From contig JAMLIN010000004.1 of NCBI GenBank assembly GCA_023954135.1, positions 108,010 to 172,009 on the forward strand: DNA of 64,000 nt. The letters are read 5' to 3'. The translations under genes were made by a program, and so were the position numbers. Shown here piece after piece: positions 1-8,360 of this stretch. Origin of the DNA: Burkholderiaceae bacterium. GTDB taxonomy: Bacteria; Pseudomonadota; Gammaproteobacteria; Burkholderiales; Burkholderiaceae_E. Below the pieces are notes generated by a model. That model was given only the letters and a program-made list of their open reading frames with translations, had not been told where the DNA came from and did no database searches. Numbering within the stretch: the first letter of the stretch is position 1; the number at the start of each line of letters is the position of its first letter.

Positions 1-1
1 A

Positions 2-661
2 GCGACCCTGCGGCTCGCCCATCCGCTCGTCCCGTTCATCACCGAGGAGCTCTGGCAGAAGGTCGCGCCGCTCGCGCATCGCTACGGCGAGCGCGACGAG
101 CAGGCGCTCGCCGGCGCCGAGCTCGAGGCGGCGCTCGCGCAACGACGCCACTCGATCATGACGCAGCGCGCCACGCTCGGCGAGCCCGAACGGATCGACG
201 AGACCGCCGAAGCCTGGATCGCCGGACTGCGCGCCGTGGTCGACGCCTGCCGCGCGCTGCGCGGCGAGATGGGCTTGTCACCCGCGCAACGCCTGCCGCT
301 GGTCGCCGAGGGCGACGCCGCCCAGCTCGCGGCCTGGGCGCCCTACCTGAAGGCGCTCGCCCGGCTCTCCGAGGTCGAGCTGGTCGAGGCCCTGCCGACC
401 GATTCGCCGGCGCCGGTGCAGATCGTCGGGCAGTCCCGGCTGATGCTGCGTGTCGAGATCGACGTCGCCGCCGAGCGCGAGCGCCTCGGGCGCGAGATCG
501 CCCGGCTCGACGGCGAGATCGCGAAGGCCGGTGCCAAGCTCGCGAACCCCAAGTTCGCCGAACGCGCGCCGGCGGCCATCGTGGCGCAGGAACGAGGACG
601 GCTCGCCGAGTTCGAATCCCTGCGCGCGCGGGTCGGCGAGCAGCTCGGGCGCCTGGGCTAG
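2..661 (+). CDS. valS: Valyl-tRNA synthetase, C-terminal part (5' truncated by window edge)
   Basis: About 219 residues of the end of a class Ia aminoacyl-tRNA synthetase, which charges tRNA-Val in the cytoplasm. The visible part begins in the anticodon-binding helical domain, with the [14 protein letters not shown] signature typical of ValRS. It ends in the C-terminal coiled coil ([20 protein letters not shown], then a [16 protein letters not shown] segment) that contacts the tRNA. Full bacterial ValRS is about 900-950 residues, so three quarters lie upstream of the window. The reading frame is open from base 2 with no break. The catalytic HIGH and KMSKS motifs are outside the window. Identification from the tail is confident because PKF-ERAP is a ValRS hallmark. 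Confidence 0.95.
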   Translation, partial: ATLRLAHPLVPFITEELWQKVAPLAHRYGERDEQALAGAELEAALAQRRHSIMTQRATLGEPERIDETAEAWIAGLRAVVDACRALRGEMGLSPAQRLPLVAEGDAAQLAAWAPYLKALARLSEVELVEALPTDSPAPVQIVGQSRLMLRVEIDVAAERERLGREIARLDGEIAKAGAKLANPKFAERAPAAIVAQERGRLAEFESLRARVGEQLGRLG

Positions 662-709
662 GACGCTGCCGTTGGCGGCGGAGATCCGTCTTCGAACAGG
701 ACAGGCATG

Positions 710-733
710 TTATTGAGCATCAAATGATGATAA
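710..733. promoter_or_regulatory. Probable vapBC operator/promoter region
   Basis: This is an AT-rich patch in an otherwise very GC-rich region, directly upstream of vapB. It contains a palindrome, CATCA-AA-TGATG at 718-729, flanked by TTAT and ATAA. VapB-type antitoxins usually repress their own operon by binding such inverted repeats. A strong ribosome binding site, GGAGG, follows at 756-760, ten bases before the vapB start. The operator role is inferred from position and symmetry only. Confidence 0.4.
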
Positions 734-770
734 AGTTACCACTGGACTGTGTTCCGGAGGAAGAACCGCG

Positions 771-974
771 ATGCGCACCACGATGAATCTGGACGATGCC
801 TTGATGGCCAGAGCGCAGGAGCTGGTCGGCCCCATGGACCGGACGGCGCTGGTTCACGCCGGATTGAAGGCCCTGATCGAACGCGAAGCGGCCCGCCGCC
901 TGGCGGCACTGACGGGGTCGGAGCCTCAATTGCAGGATGTCCCGCGCCGCCGTCCGGAACCCGTTACCGGATGA
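771..974 (+). CDS. vapB: VapB-family antitoxin of a type II toxin-antitoxin pair
   Basis: A 67-residue protein starting MRTTMNLDDALMARAQELVG. This is the short ribbon-helix-helix DNA-binding type seen in VapB antitoxins (DUF2191-like), where the N-terminal strand and two helices dimerise on the operator. The C-terminal tail (about residues 45-67, rich in Pro and Arg) would be the flexible toxin-neutralising part. The start is supported by GGAGG ten bases upstream. Its TGA stop overlaps the next ATG as ATGA (971-974), which implies translational coupling to the PIN-domain toxin. Base composition is less GC-rich than the neighbours, in keeping with acquisition by transfer. Confidence 0.85.
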   Translation: MRTTMNLDDALMARAQELVGPMDRTALVHAGLKALIEREAARRLAALTGSEPQLQDVPRRRPEPVTG

Positions 975-1336
975 TCATCGCCGACACCTCGGTGTGGGTG
1001 GCGCATTTGCGGCAACCCTCCGCCGTGTTGGGCGAGCGCCTGGAAAACAGCGGCGTTCTGTTGCACCCGTTCATACTCGGTGAACTGGCACTCGGCGGCG
1101 TTTCGGCCTCGACGTTGAAGATGCTCCAGGACCTGCCGCAATGCCGCGTTGCGAGCCCCGATGAAGTACTGGCACTCATCGCGGCAACCCGGCTTTCCGG
1201 CCGCGGCATCGGCTACGTCGACACCCATCTGATCGCTTCGGCCAGGATGGCAAGTGATACGCGGCTGTGGAGCCTGGATCAGAGGCTGAACGCCGTTGCC
1301 GGCACGCTGGGGATCGGCTACTCGCCGCAAGCCTGA
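971..1336 (+). CDS. vapC: VapC-family PIN-domain ribonuclease toxin
   Basis: A 121-residue PIN-domain protein, the usual VapC length. The start MIIADTSVWVAHLR contains the first catalytic Asp (ADTSVW). A conserved Glu follows in FILGELALGG, and the last acidic cluster lies in GIGYVDTHLIASA. Together they form the Mg2+-dependent active site that cleaves RNA, usually a specific tRNA or rRNA loop. The ATG at 971 overlaps the vapB stop. An upstream in-frame extension to 749 exists but would run through vapB and is not credible. All expected acidic residues are present, so the toxin should be functional when unneutralised. Its RNA target cannot be told from sequence. Confidence 0.9.
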   Translation: MIIADTSVWVAHLRQPSAVLGERLENSGVLLHPFILGELALGGVSASTLKMLQDLPQCRVASPDEVLALIAATRLSGRGIGYVDTHLIASARMASDTRLWSLDQRLNAVAGTLGIGYSPQA

Positions 1337-1421
1337 CGCCGTCCTGCTCCCGGGCCGGGCACCGGGTTTGCTGGCCCACTCCCGTCGGCCCAGGATCGGG
1401 GCCAGCCTCGAGGAGCCCCGG

Positions 1422-2825
1422 ATGCCCGTGCGCCAGCCCCATGTACAACGCCTGTCGACGCGCCTGCCCTTCGTCGCGGCGAGCCTCGCCATCATCGCCC
1501 TGCTGTCGGCCTGCGCTTCCGGCGACGACGAGCCGCTGCCGCCCCCACCGCCGACCGGCGGCCCCGACGATCCGGGCGCCGAACGTGGCACCTTGCTCGC
1601 GAGCGCTCCCTACCTGACGTGGACCCGCGGCGAGATCGACGGGCTGAGCTCGAGCGGGCTCGAGGGGCTGCTCCTGCGCGAAGTGGTCGGTAAGGCGCGC
1701 TGCGACGTCGAATTGCACGCGATCGAGTACCAGACCGTCGGCGGCGCCGGCGAGCCGGTCAACGCCACCGGCGGCATCGCGATCCCGACGGGTGAGGACC
1801 CGGCCTGCAATGCGCCTCGCCCGCTGGTGATGTGGGCGCACGGCACCGATGCCGGGCGCGACTACAGCGTGCTCACCAACGAGGAGGTCTTCGGCGGCAT
1901 CGCGCTCGCGGTGCTCGCCGCCCACGGCTATGCGGTGGTCGCCCCCGACTACACCGGCTACGGCGGCTCCAGGCTCGACTACCATCCCTATCTCAATGCG
2001 CAGGCCCAGGCGGCCGACGCCATCGACTCGCTGCGCGCCGCGCGCGCGTTCATCGCCGCGCGCGGCGAACCGGCGCCGCAAGCACTCTACCTCACCGGCT
2101 ACTCGCAGGGCGGCTACGTCGCCATGGCAACCCACCGCGAGATCGAACGTTCGCACGGCGACGAGTTCCAGGTCGACGCCTCGTTCCCGATGTCGGGCCC
2201 CTATGCGCTGTCCGCCACCCTCGACCGGATGCTGGGCGGCGACCCCACCGCGGGCGCCTCGCGGCTGATGCCCTTCCTCGTCGAGAGCTACCAGCGCTCC
2301 TACGGCAATGTCTTCACGGACCCGGTGGAGCTTTTCGTGCCGCCGTACGACCGGACCGCCATCGGGCTGTTCCCCGGCGACATCGGCTCGAACGGCGCGA
2401 TCGAGCAGGGCCTGCTGCCGCCGTACCTGCTTGCCGCGGAGGGCTCGCCCTTCCTGATGCAGCCCGCATGGGTCGACAACTACCTGCTCGATCCGGACAA
2501 CCCGATGCGCCAGGATGTGGCCGCCAACGACCTGCGCGGCTGGGCGCCGGCGGGCCGGCTGGCGATGTGCGGCGGCGGGGAGGACACCGTGGTCCATTTC
2601 GAGAACACGCGGCTCGCGCAGCAGGCCTTCGCCGAGGCGGGCGTGCCGGTGACCGTGTTCGACTTCGACACCGGCGACTCGATTCCCGGCGGCACCGACA
2701 GCTCGCTCTACCTGATGTTCCGATCGCTGTTCCTCCTGCCGGGCAACGAGGACGCCTACCACATCGCGCTGGCCCCCTTCTGCGCCCGCATCGCCCGCGA
2801 CTTCTTCGCCGGGGCCGTTCAGTAG
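1422..2825 (+). CDS. Secreted/lipoprotein alpha-beta hydrolase, secretory lipase (LIP) family
   Basis: A 467-residue exported esterase or lipase. The N-terminus (about residues 1-31) is a lipoprotein signal with the lipobox LLSAC, followed by a low-complexity acidic and proline-rich linker (SGDDEPLPPPPP), so the protein is probably tethered to a membrane facing the periplasm or outside. The alpha/beta hydrolase core has PLVMWAHGTDAG (oxyanion region) and the nucleophile elbow GYSQGG with Ser228. Its size and layout resemble secretory lipases of the LIP family. The start was set at the ATG that gives a clean signal peptide; a longer frame from 1296 would precede it with unlikely sequence. It stands alone, converging on the E1 gene with a 10-base gap. 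The substrate is unknown. Confidence 0.8.
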   Translation: MPVRQPHVQRLSTRLPFVAASLAIIALLSACASGDDEPLPPPPPTGGPDDPGAERGTLLASAPYLTWTRGEIDGLSSSGLEGLLLREVVGKARCDVELHAIEYQTVGGAGEPVNATGGIAIPTGEDPACNAPRPLVMWAHGTDAGRDYSVLTNEEVFGGIALAVLAAHGYAVVAPDYTGYGGSRLDYHPYLNAQAQAADAIDSLRAARAFIAARGEPAPQALYLTGYSQGGYVAMATHREIERSHGDEFQVDASFPMSGPYALSATLDRMLGGDPTAGASRLMPFLVESYQRSYGNVFTDPVELFVPPYDRTAIGLFPGDIGSNGAIEQGLLPPYLLAAEGSPFLMQPAWVDNYLLDPDNPMRQDVAANDLRGWAPAGRLAMCGGGEDTVVHFENTRLAQQAFAEAGVPVTVFDFDTGDSIPGGTDSSLYLMFRSLFLLPGNEDAYHIALAPFCARIARDFFAGAVQ

Positions 2826-2835
2826 GCAGCGCGGA

Positions 2836-5616
2836 TCAGCGAGTCCAGGGATCGGGCGCGGTAGTGTCGATCTCCCAGCGCCGTGCCGCCTGGGTCGCCG
2901 AATCCGGCGCCAGCTCGCCGTCGTCGCACAGCGCGGCGATCGCGGCGAACGCGATGGCGCGCGCATCGACCTCGAAGAACTCGCGCAGCTGCGCCCGCGA
3001 GTCGCTGCGCCCGAACCCGTCCGTACCCAGCGTGACGTAGCGGCGACCGGCCGGCAGCCAGGGCCTGACGCTATCGGGGACCAGCCGCATGTAGTCGGTC
3101 GCCGCCACGATCGGCCCGGCGGTGCCCGACAGGGAACGATCGATCCAGCTTCGGGCCTCGGCGGCATCGGCCGCCGCGCCGGCCAGGGCGGCCCGGTGCG
3201 CGCGCTCGGCCCGCATGCCGTCGCGCGCCAGCTCGGAGAAGCTGGTCACGCTCCAGACGTCGGCCGCCACCCCGAAGGCCTCCCGCAGCAGCCCGGCGGC
3301 GGCGATCGCCTCGCGCAGGATGGCGCCGGCGGCCAGGAGCTGGACTCGCGGCATGCCCGCATCCGCGCCATGACGATCGGCGGCCCGGAAGCGGTAGAGC
3401 CCGCGCATGATGCCTTCGCGCACCGCGGGATCGACGCTTCCCGAAGCCTCGCCACCGCAACCGGGCAGGCTCGGCTGCGCGGCGTTCTCGTTGCCGATCG
3501 TGAGGTAGTAGAAGCAGTCGCGCTGCTCCACGAGCATCTCGCGCATGCCGGCGTCGACGATCACCGCCATCTCCCCGGCGAATGCCGGATCGTAGGCGCG
3601 ACAGTTTGGCACGGTCATCGCGTGGACATGACTGGAGCCGTCCTGGTGCTGCAGGCCTTCGCCGGCCAGTGTCGTCCGGCCCGAAGTGGCGCCGACCAGG
3701 AAGCCGCGCGAACGCTGGTCGGCCGCCGCCCAGATCAGGTCGCCGACGCGCTGGAAGCCGAACATCGAGTAGTAGATGTAGAACGGCAGCATCGCCAGGC
3801 CGTGCGTCGAGTACGAGGTGGCGGCGGCGGTCCATGAGGACAGCGCGCCGGCCTCGGTGATGCCTTCCTCGAGGATCTGGCCGCAGACGTCCTCGCGGTA
3901 GTAGAGCATCGAACCGGCATCCTCGGGCTCGTAGCGCTGGCCTTCGGGCGAGTAGATGCCGACCTGCCGGAACAGGCTGGCCATGCCGAAGGTGCGCGCC
4001 TCGTCGGCGACGATCGGCACGATGCGCGCCCCGAGCACGGGATCCTTCAGCAGTTGTCCGAGCATCCGCACGAAGGCCATCGTGGTCGACATCTCCTTGC
4101 CCTCGGCGGCAAGCGCGAAGCCCGCGTAGCGCTCGGGCGGCGGGACGGGCACCGGCTCGCAATCGCTGTGCCGCGCCGGCAGGAAGCCACCGAGCCGGGC
4201 GCGCCGCCTGTGCAGGTAGCGCATCTCGTCGCTGTCGTCGTCGGGCTTGCAGAAGGAAAGCGACTTCGCCTGCTCGTCGGTGAGCGGCAGCGCGAAGCGG
4301 TCGCGATACGCGAGCAGCGCCTCGTCGCCGAGCTTCTTCTGCTGGTGGGTGGTCATGCGACCCTGCCCGGCCGCTCCCATCCCGTAACCCTTCATCGTCT
4401 TGGCGAGGATCACCGTGGGCTGGCCCGCATGGCTCACCGCGGCCCGGAAGGCCGCGTGCAGCTTGACGATGTCATGGCCGCCGCGATGCAGGCGGTCGAT
4501 CTCGGCGTCGGTCATCGCCTCCACCAGTGCCGCCAGCTCGGGAGAGCGGCCGAAGAAGCGATCGCGATTGTAGCGACCGTCCTTCGAGGACAGGGTCTGG
4601 AACTCGCCGTCGACCGTCTCCGCGAACGCGCGCAGCAGCGCCTGCGAGCGATCGCGCTCGAACAGCGCATCCCAGTCCGAGCCCCAGATCACCTTGATCA
4701 CGTTCCAGCCGGCGCCGGTGAACACGCCTTCGAGCTCGTCGATGATGCGGCCGTTGCCGCGCACCGGGCCGTCGAGCCGCTGCAGGTTGCAGTTGATCAC
4801 GAAGATCAGGTTGTCCAGACGCTCGCGCGAGGCGAGCGCCAGCGCGCCGGTGGATTCCGGCTCGTCCATCTCGCCGTCGCCGAAGAAGCCCCAGACCTTG
4901 CGATCGCCGGCGGCAAGGAGCTCTCGATTCTCGAGATAGCGCATGAAGCGCGCCTGATAGATCGCGGAGATCGGCCCGATCCCCATCGAGCCGGTCGGGA
5001 ACTGCCAGAAGTCCGGCATCAGCCAGGGATGCGGATACGAGGACAGGCCGGAGAGCCCCTGTCGGGCGGCGCGGACCTCCTGGCGATAGTGCGCGAGCGC
5101 GGATTCGGGAAGGCGGCCCTCGAGCCAGGCGCGCGCGTAGACGCCGGGCGCCGAGTGAGGCTGGAAGAACACCAGGTCGCCGCCGAAGGAATCACTGCGC
5201 GCCCGGAAGAAATGATTGAAGCCGACCTCGAAGAGCTCAGCCGCCGATGCATAGCTCGAGATGTGCCCGCCCAGCTCCCCGTAGGCCTTGTTCGCCCGCA
5301 CCACCATCGCCAGCGCGTTCCAGCGCATGATCGAGACGAGCCGCTGCTCGATGTCGAGGTCACCGGGAAAGCGCGGCTGCAGCGCCGCCGGGATCGTGTT
5401 GCGGTAAGGCGTGATCAGCGACGGCTTCCAGCCGGTCTGCCGGTTGCGCGAATGATGGGCGAGCCGGTCGAGCAGGTATCTCGCGCGCTCCGGCCCTTGC
5501 GTGGCCAGCACCGCGTCGAGCGCATCGATCCACTCCGCGGTCTCCACGGGATCGGCATCGACGTCCGGGTGGCCGGGCATCGCGGACGGCTGCTGCGAAT
5601 CGGAAGGACTGGACAT
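2836..5616 (-). CDS. Homodimeric 2-oxoacid (pyruvate-type) dehydrogenase E1, stand-alone AceE homologue
   Basis: A 926-residue thiamin-diphosphate enzyme of the AceE family, slightly longer than E. coli AceE. The N-terminal region carries ITPYRNTI and a [20 protein letters not shown] segment. The ThDP/Mg2+ motif is [10 protein letters not shown] followed by [21 protein letters not shown] transketolase-like central domain and C-terminal domain follow ([19 protein letters not shown]). The start ATG at 5616 was preferred over a longer frame to 5730 because homologues begin shortly before the [16 protein letters not shown] segment. No E2 or E3 gene is adjacent. The divergent neighbour is an Lrp/AsnC regulator. 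This arrangement recalls Pseudomonas mdeB, a 2-oxobutyrate dehydrogenase E1 next to the Lrp-type mdeR, so the substrate may be 2-oxobutyrate or another oxoacid rather than pyruvate. Confidence 0.9.
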   Translation of the reverse strand: MSSPSDSQQPSAMPGHPDVDADPVETAEWIDALDAVLATQGPERARYLLDRLAHHSRNRQTGWKPSLITPYRNTIPAALQPRFPGDLDIEQRLVSIMRWNALAMVVRANKAYGELGGHISSYASAAELFEVGFNHFFRARSDSFGGDLVFFQPHSAPGVYARAWLEGRLPESALAHYRQEVRAARQGLSGLSSYPHPWLMPDFWQFPTGSMGIGPISAIYQARFMRYLENRELLAAGDRKVWGFFGDGEMDEPESTGALALASRERLDNLIFVINCNLQRLDGPVRGNGRIIDELEGVFTGAGWNVIKVIWGSDWDALFERDRSQALLRAFAETVDGEFQTLSSKDGRYNRDRFFGRSPELAALVEAMTDAEIDRLHRGGHDIVKLHAAFRAAVSHAGQPTVILAKTMKGYGMGAAGQGRMTTHQQKKLGDEALLAYRDRFALPLTDEQAKSLSFCKPDDDSDEMRYLHRRRARLGGFLPARHSDCEPVPVPPPERYAGFALAAEGKEMSTTMAFVRMLGQLLKDPVLGARIVPIVADEARTFGMASLFRQVGIYSPEGQRYEPEDAGSMLYYREDVCGQILEEGITEAGALSSWTAAATSYSTHGLAMLPFYIYYSMFGFQRVGDLIWAAADQRSRGFLVGATSGRTTLAGEGLQHQDGSSHVHAMTVPNCRAYDPAFAGEMAVIVDAGMREMLVEQRDCFYYLTIGNENAAQPSLPGCGGEASGSVDPAVREGIMRGLYRFRAADRHGADAGMPRVQLLAAGAILREAIAAAGLLREAFGVAADVWSVTSFSELARDGMRAERAHRAALAGAAADAAEARSWIDRSLSGTAGPIVAATDYMRLVPDSVRPWLPAGRRYVTLGTDGFGRSDSRAQLREFFEVDARAIAFAAIAALCDDGELAPDSATQAARRWEIDTTAPDPWTR

Positions 5617-5671
5617 GGTCGGGCTCCGTGACTCCGGGCAATCTAGGCTTTTCCACGCCGAATTGGCTGCG

Positions 5672-5713
5672 GAATCGGCCATCGACTCCCGATTCATGCG
5701 GCACAATATGCCG
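5672..5713. promoter_or_regulatory. Inverted repeats in the divergent E1/Lrp promoter region
   Basis: The 122-base gap between the two divergent starts holds two symmetrical sites. One is GAATCGG/CCGATTC (5672-5678 and 5689-5695). The other is CGGCA-CAATA-TGCCG (5699-5713), a 15-base palindrome with an AT-rich centre immediately upstream of the regulator start. Lrp/AsnC proteins bind 13-15 base palindromes of this type and commonly autoregulate while activating a divergent gene. The assignment to this regulator is inference. Confidence 0.4.
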
Positions 5714-5738
5714 TAATTTGTATAGATCACGAAACTTC

Positions 5739-6230
5739 ATGCCGACAATATCCGACACCGCCAATCTGGACGCCATCGACCTGCGGATCCTGTCCGCCCT
5801 GCAGGAGAACGGGCGGCTCACCAACGTGGAGCTGGCGCGGCGCGTGAACCTGTCGCCTTCGCCCTGCCTCGCGCGCGTGCGCGCGCTGGAGCAGCGCGGC
5901 CTGATCTCCGGCTACGTCGCGCTGTGCGACCCGCTGGCGCTCGGCCTGACGATCAACGTGTTCATCTCGGTGAGCCTCGAGCGCCAGCGAAAGGACGCGC
6001 TGGACATCTTCGAGAAACGCGTCGCCGAGCACCAGGAGGTGATGGAGTGCTACCTGATGACCGGCGACTCCGACTACCTGTTGCGCGTGGTGGTGCCGGA
6101 CATGCAGGCGCTCGAGCGCTTCATCGTCGATCACCTGGCGAAGATCCCGGGCGTCACGAGCATCCGGTCGAGCCTCGCGCTCAAGCAGGTGCGCTACAAG
6201 ACGGCCTTGCCCCTCGCCTCGCAACGGTAG
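5739..6230 (+). CDS. Lrp/AsnC-family transcriptional regulator
   Basis: A 163-residue feast/famine regulator. An N-terminal winged helix-turn-helix (about residues 10-70: [18 protein letters not shown], then [20 protein letters not shown]) is followed by a RAM/ligand-binding domain (about 75-155, with [19 protein letters not shown]) that usually senses an amino acid. The ATG at 5739 gives the normal family length; an upstream in-frame extension to 5628 is not family-like. It is divergent from the E1 gene across about 120 bases. By analogy with mdeR it may activate that gene in response to an amino acid whose breakdown yields the 2-oxoacid substrate. The effector is not visible from sequence. 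Confidence 0.93.
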   Translation: MPTISDTANLDAIDLRILSALQENGRLTNVELARRVNLSPSPCLARVRALEQRGLISGYVALCDPLALGLTINVFISVSLERQRKDALDIFEKRVAEHQEVMECYLMTGDSDYLLRVVVPDMQALERFIVDHLAKIPGVTSIRSSLALKQVRYKTALPLASQR

Positions 6231-6275
6231 GCGCCGGCGCGGAGTCGGAAAACCAGTTGAAGCTCGTCCACGTCA

Positions 6276-6419
6276 TCACGTGACCGCCACCGTCTTGAAG
6301 GGCAGGTTGCCGATCGCGTTGTACTGGCACACCTTGCTCGGCAGCCCCGGGCCGTAGCTCGACGTCAGCCGGTTGAGCGCATCGTAGCCGTAGTTCTCGG
6401 TGAAGCTGCCCACCTGGAT
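6276..6419 (-). pseudogene. RHS/YD-repeat protein remnant
   Basis: Read on the minus strand, the last 47 codons before a stop give FTENYGYDALNRLTSSYGPG followed by a YNAIGNLPFKT segment. This is an unmistakable RHS repeat (GYDALNRLT plus YxxxGNL). Upstream of it the frame loses all RHS character, and downstream it stops after one repeat. It is therefore a fragment of a large polymorphic-toxin type protein rather than a gene. It lies directly beside the Rpn-type nuclease gene on the opposite strand, consistent with deletion or rearrangement at a mobile site. Confidence 0.75.
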
Positions 6420-6528
6420 CGCCTGGCCAGGCCGTTCGGCCCGGGCCGGACGGCTGAACCGCGACCAACGGATGATTGCCCGGCGAGGCGCTGCTCGCGA
6501 CGATATCGCATGCCCCGAAGGAGCCGCG

Positions 6529-7464
6529 ATGCCGCCACCCGCCATCCCTGCCGATCGGTCTTCCACACCCGGCACGTCTACCGATCGGTCCTCCGTCTCC
6601 ACCGCGTCCCGTCGCCCCCTGCTCGATCCGTGCAACGATTTCGTCTTCAAGGTCCTCTTCGTGCGGCAACCGGCCCTGCTGCTCGATCTCGTCAACGCCG
6701 TGCGCGATCACCTCCCGCCCGTGGCCGACATCGAGATCCTCAACCCCGCCATTCCGCCCGAAGCCATCGCCGGCAAGACCATCGTCCTCGACATCCTCGC
6801 CCGCGACCGCATCGGCCAGCGCTTCAATGTCGAGATGCAGATCCGCCGACAGCCGGCCCTGCCCAAGCGCAGCGTCTTCTACCTCGGGCGCATCACCAGC
6901 GGCCAGCTCGAGATCGGGGCGCACTACGCCTCGCTCGCCCCCGTCATCGGCATCCACCTGCTGGACTTCACCTGGTTTCGCGACCACCCCCGCAAGGCCT
7001 GCTGGCGCTTCGTGCTGCGCGACGACAAGTCCGGCGACGTCCTGCCCGACGCGCCGCTGGAGCTCAACCTCCTGGAGTTGCCCAAGGCCGACCGGCTGGG
7101 CGAGAATGACCGCAACGCCCCCCTGTTTGCCTGGGTCACCTTCTTCAAGCATGCGCAGGAGCCCGACATCATGAGCCGGATCGAATATCCCCCGGTGCGC
7201 GAGGCGATGGCCACGCTGGCGCAGATCTCCGAGGACGACCAGGCCCGCCTGAATGCGGAGGCGCGCAAGCGGGCGCTGATGGATCAGGCCGCGCTGGTCG
7301 ACGAGGCGCGGTCCGAGGGCGAGCAGAAGGGTCTGGCCGAGGCCGCACAGAACATCGCTCGCCAACTCATCGACCAGCTCGGCCTGGATGACGCCACGAT
7401 CGCCCGGCTCACGGGCCTGAGCGAAGCGGATGTGGAGCGCCTGCGCGGCCAGGCTGCTGACTAG
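6529..7464 (+). CDS. Rpn-family recombination-promoting nuclease / PD-(D/E)XK transposase-like protein
   Basis: A 311-residue member of the Rpn (YhgA-like, PDDEXK_2) family. The N-terminal half begins with the family hallmark LLDPCNDFVFKVLF. The nuclease core reads KTIVLDILARDRIGQRFNVE followed by MQI, giving the catalytic D and E-x-Q triad. The C-terminal third is helical, with ALVDEARSEGEQKGLAEAAQ and a final helical segment (DATIARLTGLSEADVERL), as is common in this family. The start at 6529 has a good AAGGAG site seven bases upstream; a longer frame from 6400 runs through the RHS scar. Family members in E. coli promote RecA-independent DNA exchange. It appears intact. Confidence 0.9.
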   Translation: MPPPAIPADRSSTPGTSTDRSSVSTASRRPLLDPCNDFVFKVLFVRQPALLLDLVNAVRDHLPPVADIEILNPAIPPEAIAGKTIVLDILARDRIGQRFNVEMQIRRQPALPKRSVFYLGRITSGQLEIGAHYASLAPVIGIHLLDFTWFRDHPRKACWRFVLRDDKSGDVLPDAPLELNLLELPKADRLGENDRNAPLFAWVTFFKHAQEPDIMSRIEYPPVREAMATLAQISEDDQARLNAEARKRALMDQAALVDEARSEGEQKGLAEAAQNIARQLIDQLGLDDATIARLTGLSEADVERLRGQAAD

Positions 7465-7481
7465 GGGTTGTTCGAACCCTA
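7462..7481. terminator. Palindrome shared by two convergent stop codons, possible bidirectional terminator
   Basis: A near-perfect palindrome, TAGGGGTTGTTCGAACCCTA, spans the short gap between the Rpn gene (+) and arfB (-). Its first three bases are the TAG stop of Rpn, and its last three, read in reverse, are the TAG stop of arfB. The stem is about seven base pairs with a five-base loop and no T-run, so it would be a weak terminator at best. Confidence 0.35.
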
Positions 7482-7889
7482 CTCCGCAACACCGCCGCGC
7501 CGCGCCTTGATCTCCCCGCGGCGGCGCTTGTCCTCGAGCCGGCGCCGCTTCTCGGCGAGGCTCGGGCGGGTGGGCACCCGCGGGCGCGGCGGCACCGCGA
7601 CCTTGTCCACCAGCGCCTGCAGGCGCGCCAGCGCGTCGGCGAGGTTGCGCTCGCGGGTGCGGAAGCGCTGCGCCTTGATGACGATCACGCCGTCGGCGCC
7701 GATGCGGGCATCGCGCAGCGCGAGCAGCCGTTCGCGAACCGCGCCCGGCAGCGACGAGGCGGCGATGTCGTAACGAAGATGGATCGCGCTGGCGACCTTG
7801 TTGACGTTCTGGCCGCCAGCGCCCTGGGCGCGCACGGCGCTCACCTCGACTTCCAGGGGATCGATCCTGGGCGCGCCGCGCGAGGACAT
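7479..7889 (-). CDS. arfB: Alternative ribosome-rescue factor B (peptidyl-tRNA hydrolase ArfB)
   Basis: A 136-residue release-factor-like protein that hydrolyses peptidyl-tRNA on stalled ribosomes. The catalytic GGQ motif lies at residues 25-27 within RAQGAGGQNVNKVAS. The C-terminal tail (from about residue 100) is strongly basic (PSLAEKRRRLEDKRRRGEIK), which in ArfB inserts into the empty mRNA channel. The size matches E. coli YaeJ (140 residues). The ATG at 7889 fits the family start; longer in-frame options up to 8024 add unrelated sequence. A tusA-like gene follows upstream on the same strand after about 190 bases. Confidence 0.93.
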   Translation of the reverse strand: MSSRGAPRIDPLEVEVSAVRAQGAGGQNVNKVASAIHLRYDIAASSLPGAVRERLLALRDARIGADGVIVIKAQRFRTRERNLADALARLQALVDKVAVPPRPRVPTRPSLAEKRRRLEDKRRRGEIKARRGGVAE

Positions 7890-8077
7890 GCCCGCCAGCC
7901 CGGCGATGCCTGCTAGGAGGCTGCGCGGCAGAAGCATCGCCGGCTGCAACGCGCGAGAAAACGGTCCATCGCGACGCTGCCTCCTGCGCCCAGGGGGCCA
8001 CCCTGGGCTTGTCGGCACCGCCACGCTGGCCTCGTTTTTCGCACGTCTCGCTTCGACGACTTCTGCCGCGCAGCCTC

Positions 8078-8317
8078 CTAGCGGCGCTTGATGAAGAAGA
8101 CCCAGCTGCGGCCGAGCTCCTCCATGCCCACCAGCTCGTGGCCGGCCTGGCGGGCGAACTGCTGGAAATCGCGCTTCGAGCCAGGGTCGGTCGAGACGAC
8201 CTTCAGCACCTGGCCGCTGGCGATCGTCGACAGGGCCTTCTTGGCGCGCAGGATCGGCAGGGGGCAGTTCAGCCCGCTGGCATCGACCTCGAGGTCGAAT
8301 GCGGTCGGTTCACTCAT
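8078..8317 (-). CDS. TusA-family sulfur-carrier protein
   Basis: A 79-residue cytoplasmic sulfur-transfer protein. The signature is DASGLNCPLPILRAKKAL, with the persulfide-carrying Cys18 in the CPxP motif. The rest is the expected two-layer alpha/beta fold ending GRSWVFFIKRR. TusA proteins pass sulfur to tRNA thiolation, molybdopterin or sulfur-oxidation systems. Nothing nearby fixes which role applies. It lies 43 bases downstream of alaS on the same strand and is probably co-transcribed, an association seen in other betaproteobacteria. Confidence 0.9.
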   Translation of the reverse strand: MSEPTAFDLEVDASGLNCPLPILRAKKALSTIASGQVLKVVSTDPGSKRDFQQFARQAGHELVGMEELGRSWVFFIKRR

Positions 8318-8360
8318 GTCGGTTCGTCCTTCTCGGAAATCGATGGCCGGGGCCTCGCCC

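Noticed and set aside
1176..3167. A 663-codon minus-strand frame opposite the lipase
   Set aside because: Runs across two unrelated genes and has no motif; the plus-strand lipase has a lipobox and GYSQGG.
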